Origin: a virus
DNA length: 51,346 nucleotides
Direction: 5' to 3' (one strand)
IMG/VR virus record: IMGVR_UViG_3300049259_000157
Span: 1 to 51,346 of that record
This document shows positions 39,820 through 46,428 of the stretch, in pieces. A program made the position numbers and the translations under genes. Within the stretch, counting starts at the first letter, position 1. Each line of letters opens with the position of its first letter. The notes beneath the pieces are model-generated. The model made no database searches and had not been told where the DNA came from. It saw nothing but the letters and a program-made list of their open reading frames with translations.

Positions 39820-40130
39820 CGCAGCTCCACGCAGCGATCCGTGAAGCGATCCGTGAAGCGCTGCGCCTTGCGCTTCTTGAGCTGGGCCTTGAGCGTCTCG
39901 CGGGTCCGCACGGAGCGGGGTGGAAGCGGAGAGCTGGTGCGCGCCGCAGACTTGCGCTCGGATTCTGCGCGCAGGTGATGACGGCACTGCTTCTTGACGA
40001 TCCCGGTGGCCTTGTCGACCTCCGCGGGCGCCCCGCACGTCATGCAGAGGCCGTGACGGATCCGGGCGTCGCGGATGTTCTTCTGTCGTTCGGCGTTCCG
40101 GGCCCGCCGTTCCGCGATTGTCTTAGCCAT
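39810..40130 (-). CDS. Small zinc-binding basic protein, 106 aa
   Basis: A helical basic start (AKTIAERRARNAERQKNIRD) is followed by a single zinc site, GLCMTCGAP and QCRHHLRAE (C-x2-C with C-x2-H). The tail is strongly basic with QLKKRKAQRFTDRFTDRCVELRWL, where FTDRFTDR comes from a 12-base tandem repeat. The general form is that of phage DNA-binding zinc proteins. It overlaps both neighbours. Confidence 0.6.
   Translation of the reverse strand: MAKTIAERRARNAERQKNIRDARIRHGLCMTCGAPAEVDKATGIVKKQCRHHLRAESERKSAARTSSPLPPRSVRTRETLKAQLKKRKAQRFTDRFTDRCVELRWL
39835..39858. repeat. 12-bp tandem duplication inside zinc-protein gene
   Basis: The unit CGATCCGTGAAG occurs twice in a row and encodes the repeated tetrapeptide FTDR on the minus strand. 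Flanking GCAG and CTGC are complementary. The duplication keeps the reading frame, so it adds four residues without disrupting the gene. Confidence 0.8.
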
Positions 40131-40347
40131 CCGCGGACTCTACAGCAATCACCATTCCGTTCGACAGGACGATGGACCGGTCGGCGTCAGCGCGCGGGTC
40201 GCGTTCCCGGCGGATGTCGACGCCGGCGTCGGTTTCCTCGACGATGAGGTCGACGTAGTCCGGCACAGGACCGGCGTAGTGCTGGGCGATCTGCAAGGCA
40301 GGCAGAGCGCCGGTTCCCGTGTAGACGCGAAGCAGTAGTTTCTTCAT
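40123..40347 (-). CDS. Small hypothetical protein, 74 aa
   Basis: The ATG overlaps the RusA stop. The product is beta-rich: KKLLLRVYTGTGALPALQIAQHYA, VPDYVDLIVEETDAGVDIRRERDP and RSIVLSNGMVIAVE. No motif is recognised. It is coupled to RusA and to the basic zinc-protein gene, in a segment devoted to DNA handling. Confidence 0.6.
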   Translation of the reverse strand: MKKLLLRVYTGTGALPALQIAQHYAGPVPDYVDLIVEETDAGVDIRRERDPRADADRSIVLSNGMVIAVESADG

Positions 40348-40817
40348 TTGTCCTCGATCTGGCTGATCTTGATCCAGGCGCCCTCCCTGCCCGGGTCGAC
40401 GTAGATCTTGCGCATGCTCGTTCTGACGACGCGGGCATCGTCGTCCCACACCAGCTTGTTGAGCCAGTCCTCGGTGCTGCGCAGGAGCTTGCTGGTATCG
40501 GGCGCCGAGAGCGGATAGCGCGGCGCCGTCCCCTTGATCTGTCCGATCAGTGGGCCCTTTTTGTGGAAGTGACCCATCGGCCGAGGCATGAACCATTCGG
40601 CCGTCAGGAACAGCGGAACCCCGACGAACAGGATGAGCGGAGCCCCGCCGGTCATCTTCTCGACCGCGCTCAACGCGGCCGCGCGTACCGCGCCGCCCCA
40701 ATCGACCTGCGCGGCGCGGTTCACCGGGGAGCCGCTCGGGATCACGCGGTTTCCGGCGGCGCGAACGCTGCCCTTGGGGGCCGGGAATCCGAAGACGCGA
40801 AACTCGATGACCTTCAT
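40344..40817 (-). CDS. RusA-family Holliday junction resolvase
   Basis: The 157-residue protein shows the RusA layout: strand EFRVFGFPAPKGSVRA, a basic patch, FVGVPLFLTAEWFMPRP, then the catalytic region PDTSKLLRSTEDWLNKLVWDDDARVVRTSMRKIYV with D107, E116/D117, D125-127 and K137. RusA cuts four-way junctions in recombination or before packaging. ATG 40817 overlaps the upstream stop. The longer frame back to 41129 is a shadow of the upstream zinc gene. It lies upstream of terminase, as in many phages. Confidence 0.8.
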   Translation of the reverse strand: MKVIEFRVFGFPAPKGSVRAAGNRVIPSGSPVNRAAQVDWGGAVRAAALSAVEKMTGGAPLILFVGVPLFLTAEWFMPRPMGHFHKKGPLIGQIKGTAPRYPLSAPDTSKLLRSTEDWLNKLVWDDDARVVRTSMRKIYVDPGREGAWIKISQIEDK

Positions 40818-41359
40818 GGCTCGACGTTGACCATTCCCGCCTGGCGCTCGATGAACTGCTCGTGCGCGCGGGCGTTGTGCGGCGGCATCGAGGGCGGGAT
40901 GCCGAGCGCTCGGCACTTCCGGCAGTAGTAATAGCGAACTCCCATGGCCTCGCGTTCGCTTGGCGTCGTCACGCCGCGGCGATGCCGCTGGCGCTCGCAT
41001 TCGCGCGCTGCGCACCGTACGCAGAGCGTCTTGGTGTGCAGCGGGCCGGTGGCGCACTTCACGCAGAGCCCCTTGGCCTTGAGCTCCTGCTTGAGCGCCC
41101 TCCGCTTGATGGTCTGCGAATCGCGGCACTTCTCGCAGAGCTGCATGCCGACGCGATCGCCCAGCTCACCGCCACACGTCAGGCAGATGATGCCGATCTT
41201 AACGCGGCGGTTTTCGATGACGAGCTCGATGCACGGACGGCACGTCATCCGACCAGGTTGCGGAGGCCGCTTCGCGCAGCGCGTGCACAGCTGGGCTGCC
41301 AGTGCGCGTTCCCTGCGGACGGCGGCCGCGGCGCGATAGCGGGCCTTGGGGTCTCTCAT
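40814..41359 (-). CDS. Multi-zinc-ribbon protein, 181 aa
   Basis: Seven CxxC pairs are spaced along the chain: LCTRC (25), CRPC (40), CLTC (59), CEKC (75), CVKC (98), CVRC (112) and CRKC near 145. Linkers are basic and helical (RRALKQELKAKG, RECERQRHRR). The pairs would make three or more zinc ribbons in tandem, apparently arisen by duplication. Such repeats bind nucleic acids. The leader contains ACAGGACA, with AGGA eight bases from the ATG. Confidence 0.65.
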   Translation of the reverse strand: MRDPKARYRAAAAVRRERALAAQLCTRCAKRPPQPGRMTCRPCIELVIENRRVKIGIICLTCGGELGDRVGMQLCEKCRDSQTIKRRALKQELKAKGLCVKCATGPLHTKTLCVRCAARECERQRHRRGVTTPSEREAMGVRYYYCRKCRALGIPPSMPPHNARAHEQFIERQAGMVNVEP

Positions 41360-41652
41360 GGGCTTTGTCCTGTATCATGGTCGACAGGACGCTCGCAACC
41401 TTCTTCGACGTGGCGATCGTGGCTTCGACGGGTGTGTCCTGTATTGCCGCAGATGCCGCAGTGGTAGACCGTGGGTCGGCGATGTCGCGCTGCGAGCAGC
41501 GCGTTCCTGCGCTTTCGCTGCCGATCGAGCTTTTGGTTGGCGCAGCGCGCGCACAGCATGATGTTGGGCGCTCGCGTAGACCCGCATTGCGTGCACACGC
41601 CAGCGGTGCGGCGCGCTGCCATCAACGCGGCGAACCGCTCTTTCCAGTTCAC
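41356..41652 (-). CDS. Zinc-ribbon protein, 98 aa
   Basis: GTG start overlapping the XRE-regulator stop. VCTQCGSTR with LCARCANQK forms one zinc ribbon, and HCGICGNTGHTRRSHDRH forms a second site of CCHH or zinc-knuckle type (C-x2-C-x4-H). Between them is a basic helix (QKLDRQRKRRNALLAARHRR). The knuckle pattern is common in single-strand nucleic-acid binding. It is coupled to the multi-zinc-ribbon gene. Confidence 0.65.
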   Translation of the reverse strand: MNWKERFAALMAARRTAGVCTQCGSTRAPNIMLCARCANQKLDRQRKRRNALLAARHRRPTVYHCGICGNTGHTRRSHDRHVEEGCERPVDHDTGQSP

Positions 41653-42182
41653 GCGCTGCCCTGGGTATCGGCCGGGGCTTCCTGCAGTGCGGCGAGCTGC
41701 GCCGTCGTCGTCGCGGCGTCGACCCACGGATCGAGGCCGAGCTCGCTGAGCGCTTCGCAGACCTCGCAGGTCTCGGCCCGGCCCGGCTCGCAGATGCAGA
41801 GGGAATCCGGGTCGGGCGCGGTCACCAGCAGCAGCCCGAACATGTTAATCAGCGACTGGCGGACGCCGTCGAAGCGCCTCGACTTGGAAGCCTTGGAGCG
41901 GATCTCGTTGAGCCGCTCGAGCTTGCGCTTCTGGAACGCGTCGACGGGGAGCTCGCGGTACGCGGCGATGAGCTCGGCGGTCTGCGCGTCGTCGAGCTGA
42001 TAGAACAGCGCCAGGCGCTCGATCTTGTCGATGCGGCACGTGATCCTGTTCAGGCTCTCGAGGTTGCCGTACGACGACCCCGCGATGCCGATCGCGGCCG
42101 CAACCTCGCGCTGGCGGTAGCGATTCTTGACCCTGAGGTCGCGAACCATCTTCGGAAGCTTCATCTTCTCTGTTGTCGTCAT
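41649..42182 (-). CDS. XRE-family helix-turn-helix regulator with C-terminal cysteine cluster
   Basis: Residues 8-65 fit an XRE/Cro-C1 helix-turn-helix: MVRDLRVKNRYRQREVAAAIGIAGSSYGNLESLNRITCRIDKIERLALFYQL. A helical middle follows, then a cysteine group CICEPGRAETCEVCEALSELG that may bind zinc or Fe-S. The gene is the first of the long - strand unit that runs through the structural and lysis genes and faces a palindrome-rich gap. It is a good candidate for the switch that sets timing of the late unit. AGGATGG lies upstream of the ATG. Confidence 0.75.
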   Translation of the reverse strand: MTTTEKMKLPKMVRDLRVKNRYRQREVAAAIGIAGSSYGNLESLNRITCRIDKIERLALFYQLDDAQTAELIAAYRELPVDAFQKRKLERLNEIRSKASKSRRFDGVRQSLINMFGLLLVTAPDPDSLCICEPGRAETCEVCEALSELGLDPWVDAATTTAQLAALQEAPADTQGSA

Positions 42183-42290
42183 TTGACCATCCTATCGGAT
42201 AAGTAAGGGTGATGTTCTACTCATGTGCTACCGAATATGTGTGCACGCAACTAGAACGTGCATGGCGCGCAACAGGTCTTAGTTTGGGTG

Positions 42291-42313
42291 GAGTTACATG
42301 TTTCATGTAACTC
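42291..42313. promoter_or_regulatory. Perfect 23-base palindrome, operator candidate
   Basis: GAGTTACATG, three T bases and CATGTAACTC form 10-base perfect arms. The site lies about 110 bases upstream of the XRE gene start. Its short spacer and dyad symmetry match operators of dimeric repressors. The XRE protein is the most likely ligand. Confidence 0.6.
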
Positions 42314-42366
42314 TCTTTTCTCCCCTCTCTCTCTCCCTCCCCGAAGGGGAGGAGAGAGGGAGAGAA
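42311..42366. other. Homopyrimidine tract followed by homopurine tract
   Basis: Positions 42311-42342 are only C and T, and 42343-42366 only A and G. The halves pair imperfectly: CCTCCCC with GGGGAGG around a GAA loop, and six further pairs after a single-base bulge. No T-run follows, so it is not a standard terminator. It could form a cruciform or triplex and act as a strand-opening or protein-binding element. Confidence 0.6.
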
Positions 42367-42724
42367 TTAAGAATCTGGTATCCTGCCAGATATAGGTACA
42401 GCAAGTAGAACGTCTAGCTGACGCGAGATAGCAGTTGTAAGCCAGCTCTATCATGTGTCCAATCGAGACCGCACGCCGACCAGGATGTCGGTAATGCAGG
42501 TCACTTCACCTATGGGAAAAGGAAGGAAGCTTTCTTTGCGAACCAACGCCTCGGCTGTCCTGCCCACCCGCCCCCAGTTAAAGCCCCGCCCCGCACACCA
42601 CGTGACGCCAGGCTGACGCCTGCCGCATCTGCTGCCCGACCCGGCTCAGCACCACCACCCCACGCCACTGAACGCGCTACAACGCACGCCATGCGATGCC
42701 CCCAATCGCGGTCTGACCATGCCC

Positions 42725-42743
42725 CGTTGCGCACTGCGCAACG
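42725..42743. promoter_or_regulatory. 19-base palindrome, second operator candidate
   Basis: CGTTGCGCA and TGCGCAACG form 9-base perfect arms around a single C. A smaller dyad (ACGCA-CT-TGCGT, 42741-42752) overlaps its end. It lies about 285 bases before the first gene of the + array. Confidence 0.5.
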
Positions 42744-42956
42744 CACTTGCGTGCACACGACCACACCAAGCGTGCTCGCGAACACGGGGTTTGCAGGCAG
42801 GCCGATCGTGCGTGATTGCGCGCCCGTCTTGACTTGCCTGCTCGCGCCTAGGCGCACACGCGTTTCTCGCGCGCCTGCGTCATCACATACGCGTGATCGC
42901 ACGCGAGGAAATCCTGAACAATTTCGCTGGGTTGCGAAAATGAGACGAGCCTCCCC

Positions 42957-42985
42957 TTGACGCCGATCCTCGGGATGACTAACCT
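42957..42985 (+). promoter_or_regulatory. Candidate promoter of the + gene array
   Basis: TTGACG at 42957-42962 matches five of six -35 consensus bases. It is followed after 17 bases by TAACCT at 42980-42985, a weak -10 match. It points to the first + gene, whose ATG is 42 bases further on. Host sigma preferences are unknown, so this is tentative. Confidence 0.4.
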
Positions 42986-43027
42986 GAGAATCTCGGGTCG
43001 TTCATCCCACGGCCCCCAAGGCACCCC

Positions 43028-43270
43028 ATGACCACCGCCGCCCACGCAGCCCTCGCCGAACTCGACCTCGCCCGGACCTACGCCCGGTCGCTGCACCTCG
43101 CCAAGACGGAGCGCCAGCAGGCGGCCCGACTCGCGACGTGCATGGCCTGCCTCCAGGCCGCACGGGCGGCCGGCGTCGCCGCTGGGATGCTGACCATCGT
43201 CGCTGCCTGCGACGAGCTCGCCACTGCCCTCCGCGCCGCGGTCGTCCAGACCGCCTCGCTTGCCGCCTGA
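43028..43270 (+). CDS. Small alanine-rich helical protein, 80 aa
   Basis: The product is almost wholly helical and Ala-rich: AHAALAELDLARTYARSLHLAKTERQQAARLATCMACLQAARAAG, with one CMAC pair, then AAGMLTIVAACDELATALRAAVV. No membrane helix or family is evident. It is the first gene of the + array. No strong ribosome binding site precedes it. Confidence 0.6.
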   Translation: MTTAAHAALAELDLARTYARSLHLAKTERQQAARLATCMACLQAARAAGVAAGMLTIVAACDELATALRAAVVQTASLAA

Positions 43271-43294
43271 TCACCCCGGACACCAGGAGCCACC

Positions 43295-43867
43295 ATGCAG
43301 AACATCGCAGCCCTCGCGAGCCACCTCGCCAGCATCAACACGCTCACCACCCGCACCGACGGCCATATCCGCGTCAAGCCACTCGAGCACGTCGCGGTGC
43401 GCACCAACCTCGGCCCCGGGCAGCTGCTGAGCGTCACCGACGACGCGTGGTGCCAGGTCCGCCTGACGGGCGAGGCTCGCACCGACGAGTACCCCATCGA
43501 GCTCTGCACCCTCGCTCTGCCCGATGCGACGGGCCCCCGGCAGCTCGACGTCGTGCTGCTCGCCGACCTCACCAGCATCCCCGAGGACGACCTCGCGATG
43601 GGCGTCGCGTCGGCGGGCCTCGACCCCGACGGCGAAGCGCAGCCCTGGTCGGCGGGCTACCCGCAGTCTGGGCAGACGGTCGCGGCCCTGGACTGCGAGG
43701 GCACGATGCGCCTCTGGGTGGTCGTCGCCAAGGAGAGCGGGCCGGGCGCGGGGATGCCGACCGCGATGGTCAGGCTCGCCGGCTACTCGAGCAACGCTCG
43801 GCAGCAGTGCAGCGTCGCCAGCGAGGTCTACGCGGTGACGTCGCTCCGGCCGCTGCGCGAGGTCTAG
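43295..43867 (+). CDS. Hypothetical protein, 190 aa
   Basis: CAGGAG precedes the ATG by seven bases within GGACACCAGGAGCCACC, a leader shared with several genes of the array. The product mixes strands and helices (HIRVKPLEHVAVRTNLGPGQLLSVTDD, PRQLDVVLLADLTSIPEDDLAMGVASAGLDPDG, TMRLWVVVAKESG, ARQQCSVASEVYAVTSL). No motif is recognised. It ends before a strong hairpin. Confidence 0.65.
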   Translation: MQNIAALASHLASINTLTTRTDGHIRVKPLEHVAVRTNLGPGQLLSVTDDAWCQVRLTGEARTDEYPIELCTLALPDATGPRQLDVVLLADLTSIPEDDLAMGVASAGLDPDGEAQPWSAGYPQSGQTVAALDCEGTMRLWVVVAKESGPGAGMPTAMVRLAGYSSNARQQCSVASEVYAVTSLRPLREV

Positions 43868-43890
43868 TCACCAGGGCCGCGAGGCCCGCT

Positions 43891-43915
43891 GGGTGCCGCC
43901 GGTTGCCGGCGACCC
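43891..43915 (+). terminator. GC-rich hairpin, attenuator or terminator candidate
   Basis: CGCCGG and CCGGCG pair around a TTG loop, and outer GGGT and ACCC extend the stem after a two-base bulge. It lies between the stop of the 190-residue gene and the next start. There is no T-tract. A smaller hairpin with GGGCC/GGCCC arms (43874-43887) lies just upstream. Confidence 0.4.
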
Positions 43916-43960
43916 TCAGCGGACATCCCGTCCAGCCACCCAAGATACCAGGAGCCACCC

Positions 43961-44389
43961 ATGCGCCGCACCAAGTGCTTGTTCACCGCCCTCTGCCTCA
44001 TGCTGACCGCTGCAACCCCCGCCCTCGCCGGCAAGCGCCACGCCGATGCGCCGACCCTCGCGAGCGCCAAGCACGCGGTCGCTGCCTCGAAGCTGCGGCT
44101 CGCGAGCGCCAAGGGCGAGGCCAAGCTCGCCGCGCACCGCCTGAAGCTGGCCAAGGCCCAGGCCGCGGTCACCAAGGCGCAGCACAAGCTCGCCGTCGAG
44201 GCCTGGATCGAGCAGTGCATCTACGAGCGCACCGGGCCGACCGAGGGCATCACGGAGGGGGAGGCCGCGGTGATCTGCGCTGCCGAGGTCCCCGACGAGG
44301 CCGGCGACGACGCGCTCAATGCCTGGGCGCAGCGCACCCTGGGCCAGCCGATCATCACGCCCGCGGTGCTCGACGCCAGCCAGCAGTAG
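43961..44389 (+). CDS. Exported helical protein, 142 aa
   Basis: A Sec signal peptide (MRRTKCLFTALCLMLTAATPALA, about residues 1-23) with an A-L-A cleavage motif leads to a Lys/Ala-rich helix (HADAPTLASAKHAVAASKLRLASAKGEAKLAAHRLKLAKAQAAVTKAQHKLAV). A shorter acidic C-terminal part with two cysteines follows (EQCIYERTG, AVICAAEVPDEAGDD). The long charged helix could form a periplasmic coiled coil. It is a second exported product besides the one at 13.3 kb. CCAGGAG precedes the ATG. Confidence 0.7.
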   Translation: MRRTKCLFTALCLMLTAATPALAGKRHADAPTLASAKHAVAASKLRLASAKGEAKLAAHRLKLAKAQAAVTKAQHKLAVEAWIEQCIYERTGPTEGITEGEAAVICAAEVPDEAGDDALNAWAQRTLGQPIITPAVLDASQQ

Positions 44390-44525
44390 CCGACGGGGCC
44401 CGGCGCCCTCTGGCTGCATGCCTCGTTGCCTGCAGCTCCTCGACGCCGAGCACTGTCGCCCCCTTGTTACAGTTCGATACTCGCGACGCCCGCTCAAACC
44501 GCAACCCCGGACACCAGGAGAGACC
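44390..44525 (+). promoter_or_regulatory. Leader module A
   Basis: This gap shares features with two later gaps. A GC-rich dyad (GGGC/GCCC near 44397) comes first, then CTCGACGCC (44438-44446), then TTGTTA and GATACT (44464 and 44476), then GGACACCAGGAG just before the start. Conserved order and spacing suggest a promoter or operator with its own ribosome binding site. The -10-like GATACT has no normal -35 at 17 bases. Confidence 0.5.
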
Positions 44526-44843
44526 GTGAAGAACCTCGCACCCTCTACCCTCGCATCCCTGCCGCCCGCCGCGGCCATCGAGCTGCACTCGCTCGCCGAC
44601 CTTGAGGCCGCGTTCAACGCGCGACGCCTCGCGCTCCGCGAGCAAGCCGATGCCCAGCTCCTCGCGGGGCGCGTGCTGATCGGCACGATCCCCCAGCCGT
44701 CGATGGCATCGCCGACGGGCCCCCGCACCCAGCCGCGCGACGGCCGCGGCAGGTTCCTGAACCGGGCGTGGCTCGCTGCGGCCGAGAGCTACTCGCCGGC
44801 CGAGCTCGCCTGGTTCCGGGCCCCGATCGCGGAGGGCAAGTAA
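44526..44843 (+). CDS. Hypothetical protein, 105 aa
   Basis: GTG 44526 follows CCAGGAGAGACC. The product has ELHSLADLEAAFNARRLALREQADAQLLAGR, an amphipathic helix, then a Pro/Thr/Arg-rich middle and a last helix NRAWLAAAESYSPAELAWF. It ends AEGK, because its last codons contain the ribosome binding site of the next gene. No family is recognised. Confidence 0.6.
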   Translation: MKNLAPSTLASLPPAAAIELHSLADLEAAFNARRLALREQADAQLLAGRVLIGTIPQPSMASPTGPRTQPRDGRGRFLNRAWLAAAESYSPAELAWFRAPIAEGK

Positions 44844-44844
44844 C

Positions 44845-45105
44845 ATGGAGGCGCCGACGTTCGGCTACGTCGCGAACCGCTCGCCCACGGGCGACGCGAG
44901 CGCGCTCCTCGTCAGTCGCGCCGACGATGGCCGCTGGATGTTCCAGCCTGACGAGGGCGGGCCGCTGCGCGAGCTCGTCGGGCGCCACAGGCTCTACGCG
45001 AAGCGCGACGAGGCCGTGCTGATCGCTCGATTCCTGTGGCGGTGCAACGGCGGTCGGCCCCGTTCGATGCGGCCCGTGTCCATCGGCTACGCGGAGGGCA
45101 AGTAG
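44845..45105 (+). CDS. Hypothetical protein, 86 aa
   Basis: The ATG follows the stop by one base, with GGAGGG of the preceding codons serving as ribosome binding site. The chain has strands (TFGYVANRSPTGDASALLVSR, DGRWMFQPDEGG), a helix (RDEAVLIARFLWRCNGG) and ends YAEGK. The last codons again contain GGAGGG. No known motif. Confidence 0.6.
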   Translation: MEAPTFGYVANRSPTGDASALLVSRADDGRWMFQPDEGGPLRELVGRHRLYAKRDEAVLIARFLWRCNGGRPRSMRPVSIGYAEGK

Positions 45106-45106
45106 C

Positions 45107-45259
45107 ATGTCGATCTACAACAAGTTCGGTCCTCGCGGCCAGGTTGGCGGACATGACGTTGTGCCGCCACGCTGCATGGTGTGCAAGACGCCCGTACGAC
45201 CCGGCATGAACGATCCCTGCAGATGCTTCCCTGCAGATGCTTCCGCGAAGGGCAAATAG
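45107..45259 (+). CDS. Small zinc-ribbon-like protein, 50 aa
   Basis: The frame starts one base after the previous stop and is too short for common ORF lists. It reads MSIYNKFGPRGQVGG, then PRCMVCKTPV and DPCRCFPAD, so two cysteine pairs (C-x2-C and C-x-C) could hold one zinc. It ends AKGK and supplies AAGGGC as ribosome binding site for the next gene. A 14-base tandem duplication lies in its 3' part and changes the frame there. Confidence 0.5.
   Translation: MSIYNKFGPRGQVGGHDVVPPRCMVCKTPVRPGMNDPCRCFPADASAKGK
45214..45241. repeat. 14-bp tandem duplication
   Basis: TCCCTGCAGATGCT occurs twice with no spacer and is followed by a partial third TCC. Fourteen is not a multiple of three, so the duplication shifts the reading frame in the 50-residue gene. 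It appears recent because both copies are identical. Confidence 0.85.
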
Positions 45260-45261
45260 CC

Positions 45262-45687
45262 ATGGCGCAGAAACTCGTGCGCTTCGAAACCTGGGAGCAA
45301 GTGCTGGAAGCGGCGCGTTCCGGAGAGCGTCTCTGGTACGCCTCACCGATGGACGTCGCATCGGCGTATGGGCGTCGCATCGTCGCGGTGATCCGCGTGT
45401 ACAAGAACGGCAAGCTGCGCATCGACGCGATGTCGAGCCAGCTGGACAACTTCACCGCAGACGCTGGCCATCTGTATAGGTTCTTTCGCCGCGCGAAAGA
45501 CGAGCCTCTGCCCGATGCCACCTCGATCGCCAGCGCGGTCAGGCAACTCGGCCATCACGCGAATCTCACTAATCTCGCACACCTCGGCTGGACGCGTCGG
45601 GATGTCCAGGCCGCGGTCAGACGGGGCGAAATCGCCTGGACTGCTAGCGGAACACTTGAAGCCAGCGACGTCGCGGAGGGTAAGTAG
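45262..45687 (+). CDS. Hypothetical protein, 141 aa
   Basis: ATG 45262 follows AAGGGCAAATAGCC. The product begins AQKLVRFETWEQVLEAARSGERLWYASP, then IVAVIRVYKNGKLRIDAMSSQLDNF, then a helical part (GHLYRFFRRAKDE) and LGWTRRDVQAAVRRGEIAW. The last resembles a small helix-turn-helix or winged helix. It ends VAEGK with GGAGGG inside its last codons. No family is recognised. Confidence 0.65.
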   Translation: MAQKLVRFETWEQVLEAARSGERLWYASPMDVASAYGRRIVAVIRVYKNGKLRIDAMSSQLDNFTADAGHLYRFFRRAKDEPLPDATSIASAVRQLGHHANLTNLAHLGWTRRDVQAAVRRGEIAWTASGTLEASDVAEGK

Positions 45688-45688
45688 C

Positions 45689-46003
45689 ATGGCAGGCTCA
45701 AAACGCTCCGCCATCGAGGTGTGCGCGCTTCGCGTTCGAGCACTAGTCGCCCATGATGCCAAGAGACACGCTCTTGTCCGTTCGGTTCTGAACGCACGCG
45801 CCGAGCGCTGTGATGCGAAATGCCCTGGCTGGCTCATCGATTCGGAGCGAGCTGGACGCATCATGCGGTGCGACGAATGCGCAAGCCTCAACGGCTACGC
45901 TGACGTCCTGCGTGACGCCGATGTTTCGAAGCTGCCCGCGGCGATCGATGCACAGATCGCATCGCTGCCTAACAGCGCCGGCGCTCGACGGAAGCGCACC
46001 TAG
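45689..46003 (+). CDS. Cysteine-containing hypothetical protein, 104 aa
   Basis: The ATG follows GGAGGGTAAGTAGC. The product has a basic helix (SAIEVCALRVRALVAHDAKRHALVRSVLNARAERCDAKCPGWL) and a CDEC pair (IMRCDECASLNGYAD). The C-terminus is basic (GARRKRT). Cysteines at about 39, 43, 60 and 63 could bind zinc. No family is recognised. Confidence 0.6.
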   Translation: MAGSKRSAIEVCALRVRALVAHDAKRHALVRSVLNARAERCDAKCPGWLIDSERAGRIMRCDECASLNGYADVLRDADVSKLPAAIDAQIASLPNSAGARRKRT

Positions 46004-46122
46004 CCCCTCGGCCCGTGGGGCCCAGCGACGGCATCGGTCAGTCTGTGCCGCGGCTCGACGCCACGACCTATTGCAATTGGATACTTGCCACGCACGCTCA
46101 ACACAGGACACCAGGAGGGACT
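46004..46122 (+). promoter_or_regulatory. Leader module B
   Basis: The hairpin GGCCC/GGGCC (46010-46022) and CCCAGCGA are followed by CTCGACGCC, then TTGCAATTGGATACT (46071-46085) and CACAGGACACCAGGAGGG before the start. Its order and several words match modules A and C; CCCAGCGA and CACAGGACA are shared exactly with module C. It probably carries transcription and translation signals. Confidence 0.55.
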
Positions 46123-46428
46123 ATGCCGTTTTACAGGACGCCACCGCTCACTCGCCTCGCCGAGACCTACGTCTCGATCATGCCACGAACCTGCAGCCTC
46201 GCGCTGCAGGGCCACGCCGAGGCGATTCGCTCGCTAGAGCTCGTCGCGCTCGCCGACTCGGTGCAGCCGATCGCCGAGGCGTCGTGCTTGCGCCTGTTCG
46301 GACGCGGCGTGTCTTGGAGGGCAATCGCGACGACCATGGCGATCTGCCGCAATGCTGCCAAGTCGGACAGGGCACGCGCCATCCTCGGCCGCGCCTCAAT
46401 CTACGCCGAGCGCAAGGCGGTGTCGTGA
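46123..46428 (+). CDS. Hypothetical protein, 101 aa
   Basis: CAGGAGGGACT precedes ATG. The product is helical: TRLAETYVSIMPRTCSLALQGHAEAIRSLELVALADSVQP, then CLRLFGRGVSWRAIATTMAICRNAAKSDRARAILGRASIYAERK. The segment GVSWRAIATTMAICRNAAKSD resembles a helix-turn-helix. A DNA-binding role is possible but unproved. The stop overlaps the next start. Confidence 0.6.
   Translation: MPFYRTPPLTRLAETYVSIMPRTCSLALQGHAEAIRSLELVALADSVQPIAEASCLRLFGRGVSWRAIATTMAICRNAAKSDRARAILGRASIYAERKAVS

Larger units (their letters stand above)
42183..43027. other. Large intergenic control region, 845 bases
   Basis: No convincing gene was found here. It lies between the divergent XRE-led structural unit and the + array. 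The part 42183-42540 is clearly more AT-rich than the rest of the window. It contains a 23-base palindrome, a pyrimidine/purine switch, the hairpin ATCTGG/CCAGAT (42373-42391) and two TAGAACGT elements (42252 and 42407). The part 42700-42990 holds a 19-base palindrome and a promoter candidate. It probably carries the main early/late promoters and may contain an origin. Confidence 0.7.

Noticed and set aside
42311-42366. Intrinsic terminator at the pyrimidine/purine switch
   Set aside because: The stem is imperfect and no T-run follows on either strand, so the standard terminator pattern is absent.
42510-42902. 130-codon - frame in the large intergenic region
   Set aside because: No ribosome binding site, Arg/Gly/Ala/Val-biased composition, and it runs through the 19-base palindrome. 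I consider it non-coding.
44476-44481. GATACT as an ordinary sigma-70 -10 element
   Set aside because: In all three modules the bases 17 upstream do not resemble a -35, and the TTG word lies only 3-6 bases away. It may belong to another sigma factor or be an operator.
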